DNA from: Haemonchus contortus
Taxonomy: Eukaryota; Nematoda; Chromadorea; Rhabditida; Trichostrongylidae
Length of the DNA: 64,000 nt
Assembly: GCA_000469685.2 (NCBI GenBank)
Contig: LS997566.1
Span: 45,433,442 to 45,497,441, forward strand
Direction: 5' to 3'
Shown here: positions 34,938-47,100 of the stretch, one piece after another
How positions within the stretch are numbered: the stretch's first letter is position 1
Layout: every line of letters starts with the position of its first letter
Made by a program: the position numbers and the translations under genes
The notes under the pieces: model-generated
Database searches by the model: none
The model's input: the letters and a program-made list of their open reading frames with translations, nothing else
Told to the model about the DNA's origin: nothing

Positions 34938-36337
34938 GACGTTCTCCGAAGATTTTGAAGAGCTGAAAATCTGGTGAAAGTTTCATAGGGTTTCATTCGC
35001 TTATCGAAAACACCTCTTCAAAAGTTCAAATGATTTTTTTCTTTTTATCTGGTTTTAAAGTTTGTTGATGTTGCCGCTTGTTGACGTTGTTATTGTTATT
35101 GGCCAATATCAAAAGTAAATAGTTCTGGTTTTTAGTTTGTCCGATTTTGCTTATGATTTTGTATGTTGCAAAGCCAGTGTTCTGCAAACCTAATAAAACT
35201 ATACTCTTGACTTTCTGTTGATGTCTGGTGTTTTCACGAAGTGTTACCATGACTTACTTGTCCTCGTTAGTCCTTGGTCCGTTAGTAGTAAATAATTTGC
35301 AGAGTTTTTTTGCTAGACTGCTGGAGATAATCCTAGACGAAGGAGCTATGAAGGCCTTCAATTTCGATTTGATGTCGGAGTAAGTTCTTCTCTTCTTTTT
35401 TGTGGGGTCTTTCTCCAGACCCAAAAATTAAAAGCGATTTGGGAGTGCGTTCCAGTCAGCGCCGTTTGGTTTTGACCCGTCATACTCTTCCGTGGATTGT
35501 GATACGCTTCGTACCACCGGTGAAAGGGAGACGGGCGTTAGGAACGATTTTGGGTAGTCGATTTGCCGCACGCGGCTGTCGCGGACCACCCATTCGCCGT
35601 TATTACAGCTCTAGCGTTCTTCGTACAGCTCAATCGATATGCGATCATTATTTTATGCATAATTCTACTATTAGTACTTTTGTTCTTGTATTTTTTACCT
35701 ACTGCTGCATCCTGCTACATTCTACGCGCGCTACGCCCCTCCCACCGCGACGCGACCATTTCATTCCTAACGCACCACACCCCCTTTGAAGCTCGCCGCT
35801 CCTTCGAACACCATTTAGTGCACAGTAAATGTGCATGTTTAGGAGAGCTTCTGAAGTCGTGGATTCATATTGAAGTTGATTTAATTAGAACTCGTTTGGC
35901 GTGATCCTGTTGGACGTAATGATGCATTGAGTGTAGTTGTCTCAGTAAAATCAAGAAGTACCATGGAAAAAGAGTTCTGCATGAATATGTACACTCAATG
36001 GTACCATTGAGTTGTGGTGATGGCTGAAGTAGCGATGTAAGCTAGAGCGGAAGTCCTTTCTGACCGTTTGGATCGACTTGAAGGTTGTTCACATCTGCGG
36101 TGAACGATGATCGAACTTAGCTGTTCTTTATTAATGATTTATTGAGGATAGAACCTTATCCTTGATAAAGTCATGAAGCTGTTAGTCTTGTGAGAGAAGG
36201 TATGGTTCAGTTACTTCATGTACCTCTTCCTACTCGCTGTTGCTTTTCATGTTTCTCTTAATATCGGTGAGGTTGAGTAGTCTTTAACGGGGCCCCGTAT
36301 ACTTGATGGACAATCTAATGATTCAAATGTTCCAGTA

Positions 36338-39300
36338 ATGTGTCTTCCAAGTCGGAGTAAACGAAAACATACTGGGTCAACGCGATCTGGTGTGAGTTCT
36401 TCCCTGATTCAGATGTTCCTCGTTTCTAGACGCTTGGACTGACTCCTATTGGTACTTTTCATCTCTAGTTGGTCATCTGCTGTTATCTTTCAACCTGTCC
36501 AATCTTCGACTCTGAAGGCTGTACTTTGGCTGCACCCTCTTAACCAAGTCCGTTGATATAACGGCTGCACCCAAGGTCGTATCAGCCTCGTACCACCCGA
36601 AAATAACCATGACACTCAGGACACGGGAACCTTTGGATTCGAGAGTTTTTGAGTGACGAAGCGGACCAGATCAGTGCACTGTTCCCCTTGCAATGAACAT
36701 TCCTTGAACCGGTAAGCTAATACCATGGCATAGGTTGTTTACCTAGTTGCCGCTGACTCTGTATCAGTGATGATTTCGGCCGATTGATTTTGATCGTTGG
36801 CGAATCTTTGATGTCCACTCTTACGTCATTTGAGATGGCATTCACAGTTTAACTCGCCACACTTTTGCGTGTTCTTGGAGATAGTAGTGATTGGTTTCCC
36901 ACATAGAAGGCGTCGAAGATCTGAGGTCTTCGCACGCTGAAGCAACTTCGATACGGCTGCAGCGACGCTGAGGAGACATTTGCTGTGTCTCTGAGGACAC
37001 AGTTCTCGATCAGGGGTTCTGCGGTTATATCGAGGGGCGAACCTGGATTCTATGCGCTGGGCATGTGACACTGTCATGGCGAACTACTGTATAGGAATGG
37101 CGTAATAAGAACCCAATAAACCTAGCTCACTTTGTCAGGAATTGACGGGGTCAGCGACTTCTGAGTTGTTATACCGCCGAACCTGAGTTGTATATCAACA
37201 ACGTCATGTCTGAGACCTCAGTGGCCGTGGATTCCCCGAGTGCATAGTCTTCACAGAACCAATTTGATCATGAGCCGCACTCCCAGCCTTTTTACGTTTC
37301 AAACCCTCTTGCGAGCTCAAAAAGTAAAGTGGTACACCTGTAATTAGTAACCATTCTCTTGTTTTGCCCGGAGTCGATAGCTTTCTGATGTTTTGGAGCT
37401 AACCTCGAAACTCCCAAACTTCAGACCAAAACCGACCTCGAGACAGGACAGTCGAATAAGGTGAGCGAAAATAGTTAGTTTTGCAATTGAATTTTGTTCG
37501 CGGTTTATTTGAATTCCCAGTCTACTTATTCGTACTCTGGGATAGATATTGATCTGGCGCGCATAAAATCAATAGTCGTTCTTATTACGTTGTGTGGGAT
37601 ACTGATAAAATAACTAAGTCTCACTAGTAAATCTTCATATTACAGTACAAAAGCGAGCTGGAAACAGCGGTGTCGATCCAGGTAAGAATATATGGTTGAG
37701 TTTGCTATCAAATTTAATCTTTGGTTTCATTATGAAAAGGTAAAGCTGTCCATGGCGATGTCCAGGTGACATCCCACTCGGATGGTTTGGCTCACAGATG
37801 GGTAACAATGCTTTGTTTTGTTGATACGATAATGTGCAGACTGTAGCAGTGGGAATCTGTCAATTTAGGATTCCAAGGAAGACAAAACTCGTAAAGATGC
37901 TGCGCGGATAACTGAGGTAGGCTAGAGCTATTTGATATGTTCAATATATGACAAGACCTTTGTATTCAGGTGACTAAAGCGCTTGGCAAAGCACCAAACC
38001 CAGCTATAGCCAATAAACTTTGCAAAGCGAATGAGAATAAATCCGAAGCGGCCAATAAGAAACAAAGTGAGTACTGTTCTTTCGAATAGTACTGTGGAGA
38101 AGTTGCTCTACCATATTCGGTATAACCCAGAGGCAGCGATTAAAATACTCACCCACAGCGATACCTGTTATGAGGAAGCAGGGCCCCCTATAGCCTGCGA
38201 AGCCTGCAAGGGAGAACGAGCGAGATCAGTTCGATTCTACTGAAGTAGATGCGCCAGTGAAGCTGTATGGGTATCTAGAAGGCTGGGAATGGTAAAGTGA
38301 ATGTTTAGGGAAGATAGGCAAAAAGAGGAGGAAATAATCCATAGGTCGTTAGAAATGCCCTCCTGAAAAGTTGCTCCCATAACTAACCTATTCAGTCTAT
38401 CAAAGTGAAGCTCCATGAACCAATTAATTGACGATCATGGAAAAGACCCCAATCTTCCCATTGAGCTTTTCCTGGGAAGAAGTTACCTTCTCTTCTATTA
38501 GTTACACTTTACACTGTAAACAACGGTGATTACTCTTGTAACTACCGTTGTTTACACTGTAAAGTGCAACTGACTGTAATTAGCTGCCTTCAGCATTACT
38601 GTCCTTTCTGAATTGGATTATTATTTTAGGTAATAGGGATTCAATGCTGGACGACACTATATACGAAGTTTATTCTCTACGACATGGTAAACTGGCAAAG
38701 AAGCCTAGTTCAGAAGCTATCAAACAAACACAGACGTTGTGAGCCGTTTTTCCTGCTTTCATTTTACTTGGTATTGATTATTACTCAAATGTATAGAAAA
38801 AAAATACTAACTACAACCAAAAAGACGGAACAACAACTTCAGCATTCGGTCAGACTTTACGAAGAGGCGGAAAGGTTAGAAGTTAGCGAATGCTCCCATA
38901 AAAGAGGAGGAGAATCAGTGTAAACGTGGAGTCTTTCTGGAGAATAGGCATGGGCCCACAAAATCTATTATTAATCCTCTGATGTGAGCCGACCGAATCT
39001 CGAAATTTTGTTGGGCGAATCTAGTTTATTCTACCATCTCATGTAGCCCACCTCGAGAGCACGATGCTCCAGAAGCGTAGCTGATTGCCGATGAGCAAGT
39101 AAGACTCTACCGATCGGAACGTTTTGAGTAGCACTAACCCTCAACCGGCTCAGGATATGTTACCATCGGTCCTCACGAGGGCCCTTACACTCGCCGTTTT
39201 CTACCATGGATTTGGGCCAGCGAAATCGTTCATATTCTATCCCTGAGCCTAGTCTTTTCCTCTCCATCTCTCTTTTGGTCCGGAAAATGCCCGTTGCGCG

Positions 39301-41873
39301 CGTCCGTCGAAAGTAGGTCACCCCGCCCATTTCACGCGCGGCGCACCCCACTAAGGTCTCGAGATGACGTTGCTGTACCACCAAGTGTCAGTGGAGCGAA
39401 TGATTTGCATTTGTCCGTGTTACTTCTCCTTAAGCTGACTGCCGTGGACCAAGCGCTCATCGTACGCACCACAGACAACTGCGACGTTAGTCAAGTATCG
39501 CGAGCTGACTCGTCGCGTGCGATGTCTGCGGCGTGACCTAGTTTGGACGGTCGCGCGCAACGGAGCGCCCCCTTTATGTCCTCTTCTTTATCTGTTTTTA
39601 TTCTCAACTATCAGTATATTCGTTTGTTTCTCAAACCCATTCTACAACCTCTTTTCCACCGCCTTTCTTTTTTTCTGCTTGTTTTATTCAAATGTTTTCC
39701 TGTTTTCAAGCTTCAGGGTGATCTTTTACATTTATTCCTCTCTTTACTTTCGTACACCCTTCTGGCGACGTTTTATCTTTACCAACTTTTTTCCCCTACT
39801 TTTTCCTACACGTCTTACCTGAAAGTGGAGAAGAGGCGGGAGATGAAACTATACATCGATAATTTCGTAGAAAGCCTATCCCGCATCGCTCGTTGGCTCT
39901 TCATCTCCCATTCTTCTTATTTCTGCTATGTTTGTTACCCTCTCCTTCTTACCTAGGAGACTGGAAATTACTCTATTTTTCTATCCTTCATTTTTTCATT
40001 TACATTTATTCACCGTTGTCCTAACAATAAGTGAAGCGATACGCTCAGATTCAGATCGTTTCATTTCAGCTCAGACGAAGCAGTACAGCCACCCAAGTGT
40101 TATAAAGCAGGAAAGTTCTTTACAGAGGTAACTGCTTAACTGTTAATTCCCTTTTCCGAACTTTTTTCGTTTTTTTCGCACCATTTTGAACAAAACTCTC
40201 TAGTTTGGTCAGAAAAGCGATACTAAATGTTGGTAGCCCCAGTTTTCTGGCAGAGACCCCGTGCGATACTTCAACTTTTCCCGCAGTAATGGAAAAAATA
40301 GGAAGGGGAAGTATGATATGGGGTGATAGGGTTCCTCTTTTCGTATTTATCCCGTTTTTCTCTTCCCTTTCAGTGCGAGAAAGAGAATCAGGCCATCGGC
40401 CAGAAGTTTCGAATACCTTTCAAGTATTTGAGCCCTACCTCATAATGTCAAGAATAATTTCTCGTTTCCTTTCTAAGTAGATAATATTCCAGGAAGAAAA
40501 TGATGATTTTGGTCCACCGAACGCACAAAATTTCATGGCCAATATTACCGATATTGATTATGTTTCTCATGAAATGATAAGAACAATCAATCTATCAAAA
40601 GATTTGCCATTACCAGTTGCTATAGAGGTAGTTGTGTTATCATTTTTGCGGTAAATGATTATCCCTCAATGGGACTTCCCTGTTGGGAATAACAATCACA
40701 ACTCAGGAATGCAGATCCCGGTGGTGACGGCACCTCTTCGTAGCACAGCCAACAATGGCGTCGTTCACGATAACTTTTAGATGCTTGAATGAAATGAAAT
40801 AATTGCACCAGACGGCAGATTAGTGCTATGGTGGTGAATCTGCTGGTTTTGAAGAGAAATGTTTCGAAAACCATTAAAAAAGGAGGTTGTACGAGGTTGT
40901 AATGACAGAATAAGGCATGTAACGGATATATAGAGAACTGTCAGATGTGTGTTGTTGCCTGGAGCTGCCTACAGTCATCCAAAAATGATTCCCATTTTCG
41001 CCATGGGTTACGACTCTCCGAGGTTTCTGAAACATGACCACCTCTGGGTGTGGCCTACAGTGGATACAATCTTCGACCCCTTATTAGGTCCTGTCTAAGA
41101 CGTTTTCTGATCGAACACCGCCACATTTAGCCTTGGGGCCATAGATTCATGGGCCTTTAAGAAGGTTGCTGAGCAAGACATTCTTCCGTTTCATCTTCAT
41201 GGCACTTTCGGTGCGATCCCCATATTTGTGTTTTTACTTCTATTCAAGCTGGCAATTTTTGATTTCATTTCATTTCAGAATCATTCACCTGACTACTATC
41301 TAACTGCCAACTTGGATTCCCTAGAAAAACAACAACATTACGGATGGCAATCACTAAAGGCGAACACGTTTCTGTCAAATGTTCTATGTTTGCCGACAGA
41401 TCAAGAGAAGAATGATGTACACACCGCTAAAGAGAAGTTAGTTTTCATCGTAAGCAGCTCAGAACTTGCTCAAAATTCCAAAATGGATATAACCAATTCA
41501 GGTTGGCAAAAGTTACTTTTCTACCTAAGCAAACCATGATGGCTTTCTATGAAAAGACGAAGAATTCAAGTGAGTGACTCTGTTTCATCAATAGACCATT
41601 ATTTTGTGTCCGTTGTAAGTAACCTCTGCTCTAAATTTTTGAAAGGGGCGGGCAGCAGAAGCTGCCGCGAGCGTGTGCGACGCTTCTGATTGGTGAATAC
41701 GCGCTACGTTGACGCCAAGCTCACACTTTTTTACTCAGCTACTCATTTGTTCGCTTTTGAGATTTAATTTTTTCAAAATAATGCTCACATCATAACCATA
41801 GCCAGTTATTTTCGATCAAGTTGTTCTAGGAACTTTACAAATTCACGCTTTTTTTTTGAATACTTCAATATGA
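36338..41873 (+). CDS. Unrecognised multi-exon gene, lysine/serine-rich protein
   Basis: I do not recognise the product. A chain of exons with matching phases: 36338-36391, 37646-37681, 37869-37916, 37970-38066, 38630-38738, 40070-40127, 40493-40627, 41279-41436, 41502-41569, and possibly 41830-41873 (TGA); about 268 aa. The N-terminal part is basic (MCLPSRSKRKHTGSTRSG), the middle Lys/Ala/Ser-rich and probably disordered. The better-conserved-looking part is in the exons at 40493 and 41279, with FGPPNAQNFMANITDIDYVS, a DLPLPVAIE segment, and YGWQSLKANTFLS. The composition suggests a nuclear or chromatin protein, which is inference only. Small exons of 36-58 nt at the 5' end make that part the least certain, and the last exon rests only on phase and a stop. 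A MITE-like element (39291-39563) and a small palindrome (38501-38570) lie in or next to its introns. Confidence 0.5.
38501..38570. repeat. 70 bp inverted repeat
   Basis: Arms of about 32 bp, beginning GTTACACTTTACACTGTAAA and ending in the near complement, around a short centre. It lies in an intron of the unrecognised gene. The inner ACACTGTAAA and TTTACACTGT steps are themselves near-palindromic. Confidence 0.8.
39291..39563 (-). repeat. MITE-like family B, copy 2
   Basis: 273 bp with ends CCGTTGCGCGCGTCCGTCGA and its complement, the same element as 34667-34937 but inverted. Shared internal blocks include the AATGATTTGCATTTGTC and GTCCACGGCAGTCAG segments in opposite orientations. No coding capacity beyond chance frames. 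Confidence 0.8.
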
Positions 41874-44177
41874 AGTGTCCAGTGAGAGTACCTATTTCAG
41901 CGATCGTATAGGAAGGAATTCGCATCTCCAACGCCCTTACAATCAGTCGTTCTACATATCAGAAATGGAACACGCTACAGTACTCATCATTACCTTCGTA
42001 TTTACTTTCTCATTCTTGACTACGTCCTTCTATTCTTCTTGTTCATTCCCCCTTTCTTGTGATTAATTGAAAACGAATTTGGACTCTGATGACAGAGGGT
42101 GGTAAATGCATAGGAAACCCTTTGCATTACTACCACCCGGCTGGATCATCACAATTAGAATTCCCCGATGCTCTTTAGAGACTGATACAATATTAGAAGT
42201 ATAGACGAAGTTTTCTGAATGTAATCCATGTCCAATTTGTTATTTGAGTTTTTCCATTTAGAACCAGCCATACCTCCCTTCCAATGTCCACTTCCCCGTC
42301 TAAATGTGTTCCCATAAAGCTAAAATCACCCTCCTTTACAAGTGTGTTACCTGCTTCCTTATGGTCATTCTGTCGTCTTTTCTAATTGATCTTATAAATA
42401 TAAGATTCTTGAATAACTTTCGCTTGATGAGTTTCATTACGATATTAATTTAACTTTTTTATCTCCAAATCACGTAATGATTATTTAGCTCGCTGTTCAC
42501 TTTTGTGTTTGCCTCAAGTACTTGAAAATAGAAAGTAAAATTTATGATTGTATGAAGTAAACACAATTAATATTTTTGGAACAGCTCCAAACGGCTTTTT
42601 CTCACACACGCTGTTAGCAGGAATCACATTTTATTGAGATTCAAGAGCAGAGACCTATTTTCATATTCGAAATTATGAAACAAGCACTTTGGATGATTTG
42701 GAGTCTATAAACGGACACCATACCTCGTAAAACTGTGAAGGACAAGAACTCGTTTTGGAATTGTAATCCTGCCACGAAATTACAGTAAATTACAGTAGTG
42801 CGAGGACGTGGCAAAAATGGGCCTAAGGAGTGTAGACGCGACTAAATCGTCATAGTAGCACGGGGGACGGTACGAACGTGCGTCCGAGGATGCGCGCGGC
42901 AAATTGCGCGGCGAAGTTCGTGACGATTTGTACGACTGCGACGCCAATTTTCGGGGCACAAAGCCTAAGTAGTGTAGTTTAGTATGGTCAGATGATCCTT
43001 CTAATCTGCTCTATTTCAAATTTGGGCCCCAGTGATAGGCGCCAAAGTCGTTCAACTCATTACGAACTTCGCCGCGCAATTTGCCGCGCGCACCCTCGGA
43101 CGCACGTTCGTACACATACCCTAGTAGCACCATCCTGACATTTTTCTATCAACTTAGTTGGCAGTTATATATGAATTCGGGTACTGTCGTCGACCTAAGT
43201 GGGGATGTTATTTGGCTATCGGGAGCTTTTCAAGAACCCTTCTGTAAAAGGATTGTAACAGTCCAAGTTTAGTTTGATCCTTCAAGTTGGGTATTCCATT
43301 TTGAGTTCCGAATAGAGGGTAGGATCAGTAAGCCGGGCTGGCCATTCTATTTCTCATAAATTCGGTTTCAATTCCACCTTTTTACGTTCCTCCTTGGACC
43401 TCATGCTGTAGTACAGAACGAAAAGATCTGTTTAGCCTTCGGACCAAAGTTAATGTAAGATTTTCACCCTGGGAAAGCCAGCCGGGTTGAAATAACTCCT
43501 TTCTTCTTCTACGAGGCCTATTCATTTGTCTTACTGTCTCGATCTTATTCTTCTTTGAATGAGTCTCAGGAAGGATCGATTCTTAAAACCACAGTCTCCT
43601 CTTGAACGAGGGTTACCTGCCTTTATCACTTCCTCGCTCTTCTTTGGATTTCTTTCGCAAATAATCGATCCAGTCCAGTACAGTCGCAAATTTGCTTTGC
43701 CCAAACTTGTCTACGTTTTCATGCTGCCTCACTCCAATTCTTGAGCAAGAAGTTTTCCTTTTCAAAAAGCCATTATATTTCTGAACTAGTAAGAATAACT
43801 CTAGCTGTAAGTCGGCTGGTCCACAAACTCAGAATTTTCTGCAATAGTTCTTCCAATTCACGTCGATTACTGGTTTATTGAACGGAGATTTGAAGGTAGA
43901 AGCTAGGAAATACGCTGGCAGATACCAACAAACGAATCTTTGATGACCTTCAAACCTGAAGAAGATAGGAGCCCCTCGTTAGGTTGGTGCCGCCAACAAA
44001 AGGACCAGGCGACGTCTGTCGCCGTAGTGTACGTAGATGCACAGAAAGTATTCAAATTTACGTTTGTCAAAGTTCGTCAAGCGTTTTCGTTTTGCTTTAT
44101 TTTTAATTTTTGTTTGTGTATTGCGCATTTCATGTGAGCTTCTAAAGTAGTGTTTATTATCACACAAGTTACAGGAT
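41874..44177. other. Intergenic before OGFOD1-like gene
   Basis: Contains a full MITE-like element at 42871-43112 and otherwise AT-rich DNA. Short frames at 43081-43272, 43559-43744 and 43940-44137 show no recognisable protein. Confidence 0.5.
42871..43112 (+). repeat. MITE-like family A, full copy
   Basis: 242 bp with terminal inverted repeats of about 45 bp: TACGAACGTGCGTCCGAGGA at left, mirrored by CCTCGGACGCACGTTCGTA at right, continuing through GCGCGCGGCAAATTGCGCGG and GCGAAGTTCGT. Internal block GATGATCCTTCTAATCTGCT is shared with 56584-56816. Confidence 0.88.
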
Positions 44178-47100
44178 ATGGCGAGGTTCAGAATTTGTGC
44201 GACAAGGAGAAGCAATGATGTTGCGAAAAAAATTCGTTTACAGCTGTCTCACTTTGCTGTCAATGCTAAATACACAGATTCGAGCTTTATAGAACAATTT
44301 CGATCTGAACTTAAAGGTTAGTTTTCATGATGTAAGTAAGAATTGCGAAAGAAATGAGCTTCTAAGGTTCAAAATCCTTTCTAATTTTTGAAGTGGCAAT
44401 CGTTAAGTTCGAGCAAAATCTAGGTCTGCTTAGTCTTCAGTAGCGGACTTTCCATAGATAAGCAGAACGTTTTGAATTTTCTAGTTCCTTGGAGAGTTGT
44501 AAGTTGTTACGACCAAGTAAAAGACTGTTCAACAAAAGTATTTCACTACCTTGAATCCATTGTGGAGAGTATCTTATAGGACAACGTTGTCTTCTGAGTT
44601 CTAATCGGAATGTTTGTTATATTTTGGCGGTGCTAAGTGTGTTGGGAGGGGCTCTTTTGCCGATGTTTGAAAGGCAGGCTCAGTTCGCACAGAAAATATG
44701 CATGTGCCTTATGCTGTTGTTACGTGGTGTTTTTGCCATTTGTGTCAGTTCAGCAGCACTGTCGACGTTGAACGTCGCCCAAATTGCTTTATATAAAAAG
44801 GGTCACAAGGTCCACTTCAACGGTGCAATTCTTCGCAGAGGCCTTCAGAGTTCTTTTAGCACCCAAAGCCAAGTTCCCATCTTAATCACCTTATTTCTTT
44901 TTAAATAATAGATCATTTTCTATTTGATTTCTGTCCTCTATTTATTTTTGTTTTGAATTTTGAGTCTTTCACAGTGCGCCGCGTAATATTACAGAAAAGG
45001 AGCCGTTTCCTCATTGGCAGCTGTGCGATTTTTTGCACGTGGAACCGGCAGTTTTGAAGCGTCTTAATGATGAGCTCATCAAATACAAAGGATGGAATCG
45101 TAAAGAAAACGACTTGTACTCGCTTTACCAAACTCCTGATCTGAAGACTGTCGATGGAGTAGAGTACCCGACAATCCGCGCCTTCCGGTAAGACCCTTGC
45201 CTTTATTTATTGTGCTCTTATTTATCCTTGTTTCCTTTTTTGATAAGTGCTATTGAAGCCGCGATTCCATAGTAGAACACTCTTTGCACAACCTTATACA
45301 TACTCCGTCAAGAGCTTTTTTGCAGTGAATTTCTTTGTAATGAGATGAGGGCGTGGTTGTCATATACGAGTGGAATTGAACTTTTACCTGAAGTGGACTC
45401 CACTGGTAGTTGTTACCAAAACACCGACTGTCTTCTACCACATTCTGATCAGGTTTATTTTTAGAATTCGTTTTTGAATTGGCTGTTTTGTTTAACCACC
45501 CCTTGCCATCTTGGTTCAGGTCGAAAATAGACGATTTGCGTTCGTATTTTACTTCACAGAAGAGTGGCTGGAAAGTTACGGAGGGCAGACGAATATTTAT
45601 AATTGTGATGGTAGGTTTTCGAGATATCTCTCTTGCGCGGGACGCATTTGCTGATTTTTGTCCTCTTTCGTTTTCTTCCTCCTATCCACTGTATAGGACT
45701 TGCCAAATTTAATATTTTATTAGTTAAAATACTAAATCTCTTTTGTAAAGTTTCATGTGCGTTAGCATTTCCGAAGGTTTATTTCTGATGAAGAACTTTT
45801 CAGAAAATTGCGATCCAACAACAGTCTTCGCTTCTCTTACCCATCCTAGAAATTCTCTGCTTCTCTTCGAAGTGTCAGAAAAGTAGGTTTATCGAAAGTA
45901 ATAGCATTTCACAACTCACTGAAATGTAGCTATTTCACAGAGGGCAGTTCATTTTAAAACCCGACATTCGCCATGTTATGTGGGGTTCAAGGTTCAGCGT
46001 TTGTATGCGCTTTCTATGAGGTTACGGGTCCAAAATTTTGAAATGTTGAAGTGTGCAGATGGCAAAGGTGGGATCGGCCAACTCAGGATGTTTTACTTAG
46101 TCGACAGCTGGTTGACAGCGAGTCGAACTATTTTGCTCTTCGGATGAATGCGGCTAAACCCATCTGCACGGAAACGAGAGCTATCAACGGGAAGACAAAC
46201 CTTTGGCTGCTTTTATAGTCCGCCGGCACGCCGGCGCGCCGGCCGGCCTGGACTATGAGAGCAGCCTTTGTGGGCGGCAAAAGAGTAGGACTCGGCGTAC
46301 ATCGCGAGTACCATGGTGGGAAACAGCATGTTGTCAAGTCGACCGTGGTACAGCGGTATGCGCGACTTATTCATGCGGTAGCGGTCGCAACAATCGCCAT
46401 TCTACAGATATATTCTAAACATCGTCAAGATAGATACGATGGTAGGGTATCTGCAGGGAAACAACGTAATGGATTTTACTTTGTAGGTATGGATTTTGGA
46501 TTAGTGAGTTTTCAGTAACCTAAAAGGAAGGTTTGCGGGGATCTCTAAGACTTTATTGCTCCTAGAACGATGCTATTCTGGTAGGGGTTTGAGTATAGGG
46601 TTTTTGTGTCCGAAGTATTGTCTCTTTTTTTGTGGTTTAATTGAGATTTTCTTTCTCTCCATTTTTGTATCCCATGGTGAACAATGCTAATGTGACAAAG
46701 TAGCAGCCATGCCTGCTGCCTGCTACTTTCATTTCAACCGGTTGAGAGGTGGTTTTCCTCAATTCTATTGGCGCTGTAACGTATTCTTTATTTTAGCGAG
46801 TCAAGGTCTCTGGTTTGATATTAAAATATAGATTTGATAAGTCTTAAATACTGCCTAAATTTGCAAGGAAACTCAATGTTCACGTTCAGGTCTTGGCATT
46901 CTGTTACTGAAGTGGTAGGCGAAGATCACGATCCACGTCTTTCCATCAACGGATGGTTTCATACCACTCGTCCTATACAGCCACGCGTGCGACCACCACT
47001 TATTCGTCCTCGTCATACACCTAAAGAAGTGGGACTATGTTCTGCATGTTTAGTTTCTTTTTCGTTTTTTCTACTTTTTCTAATTTCTTTTTAGGAGGTG

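Larger units (their letters stand above)
33526..36337. other. Intergenic after RRP36, repeat-rich
   Basis: Holds a foldback element (34090-34498) and a MITE-like element (34667-34937), described separately. A plausible isolated exon lies at 35303-35389 (AG acceptor, GTAAGT donor, peptide with FFARLLEIILDEG), but it does not join the next gene in frame. An AATAAA occurs near 35190. 35530-35620 is GC-rich and may be another degraded repeat. Confidence 0.45.

Noticed and set aside
36826..37077. Possible retrotransposon or zinc-finger fragment on the minus strand
   Set aside because: No reverse transcriptase, nuclease or other diagnostic motif could be read.
39517..39956. Two overlapping Phe/Leu-rich frames
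   Set aside because: They start in a MITE and continue through T-rich DNA; composition only.
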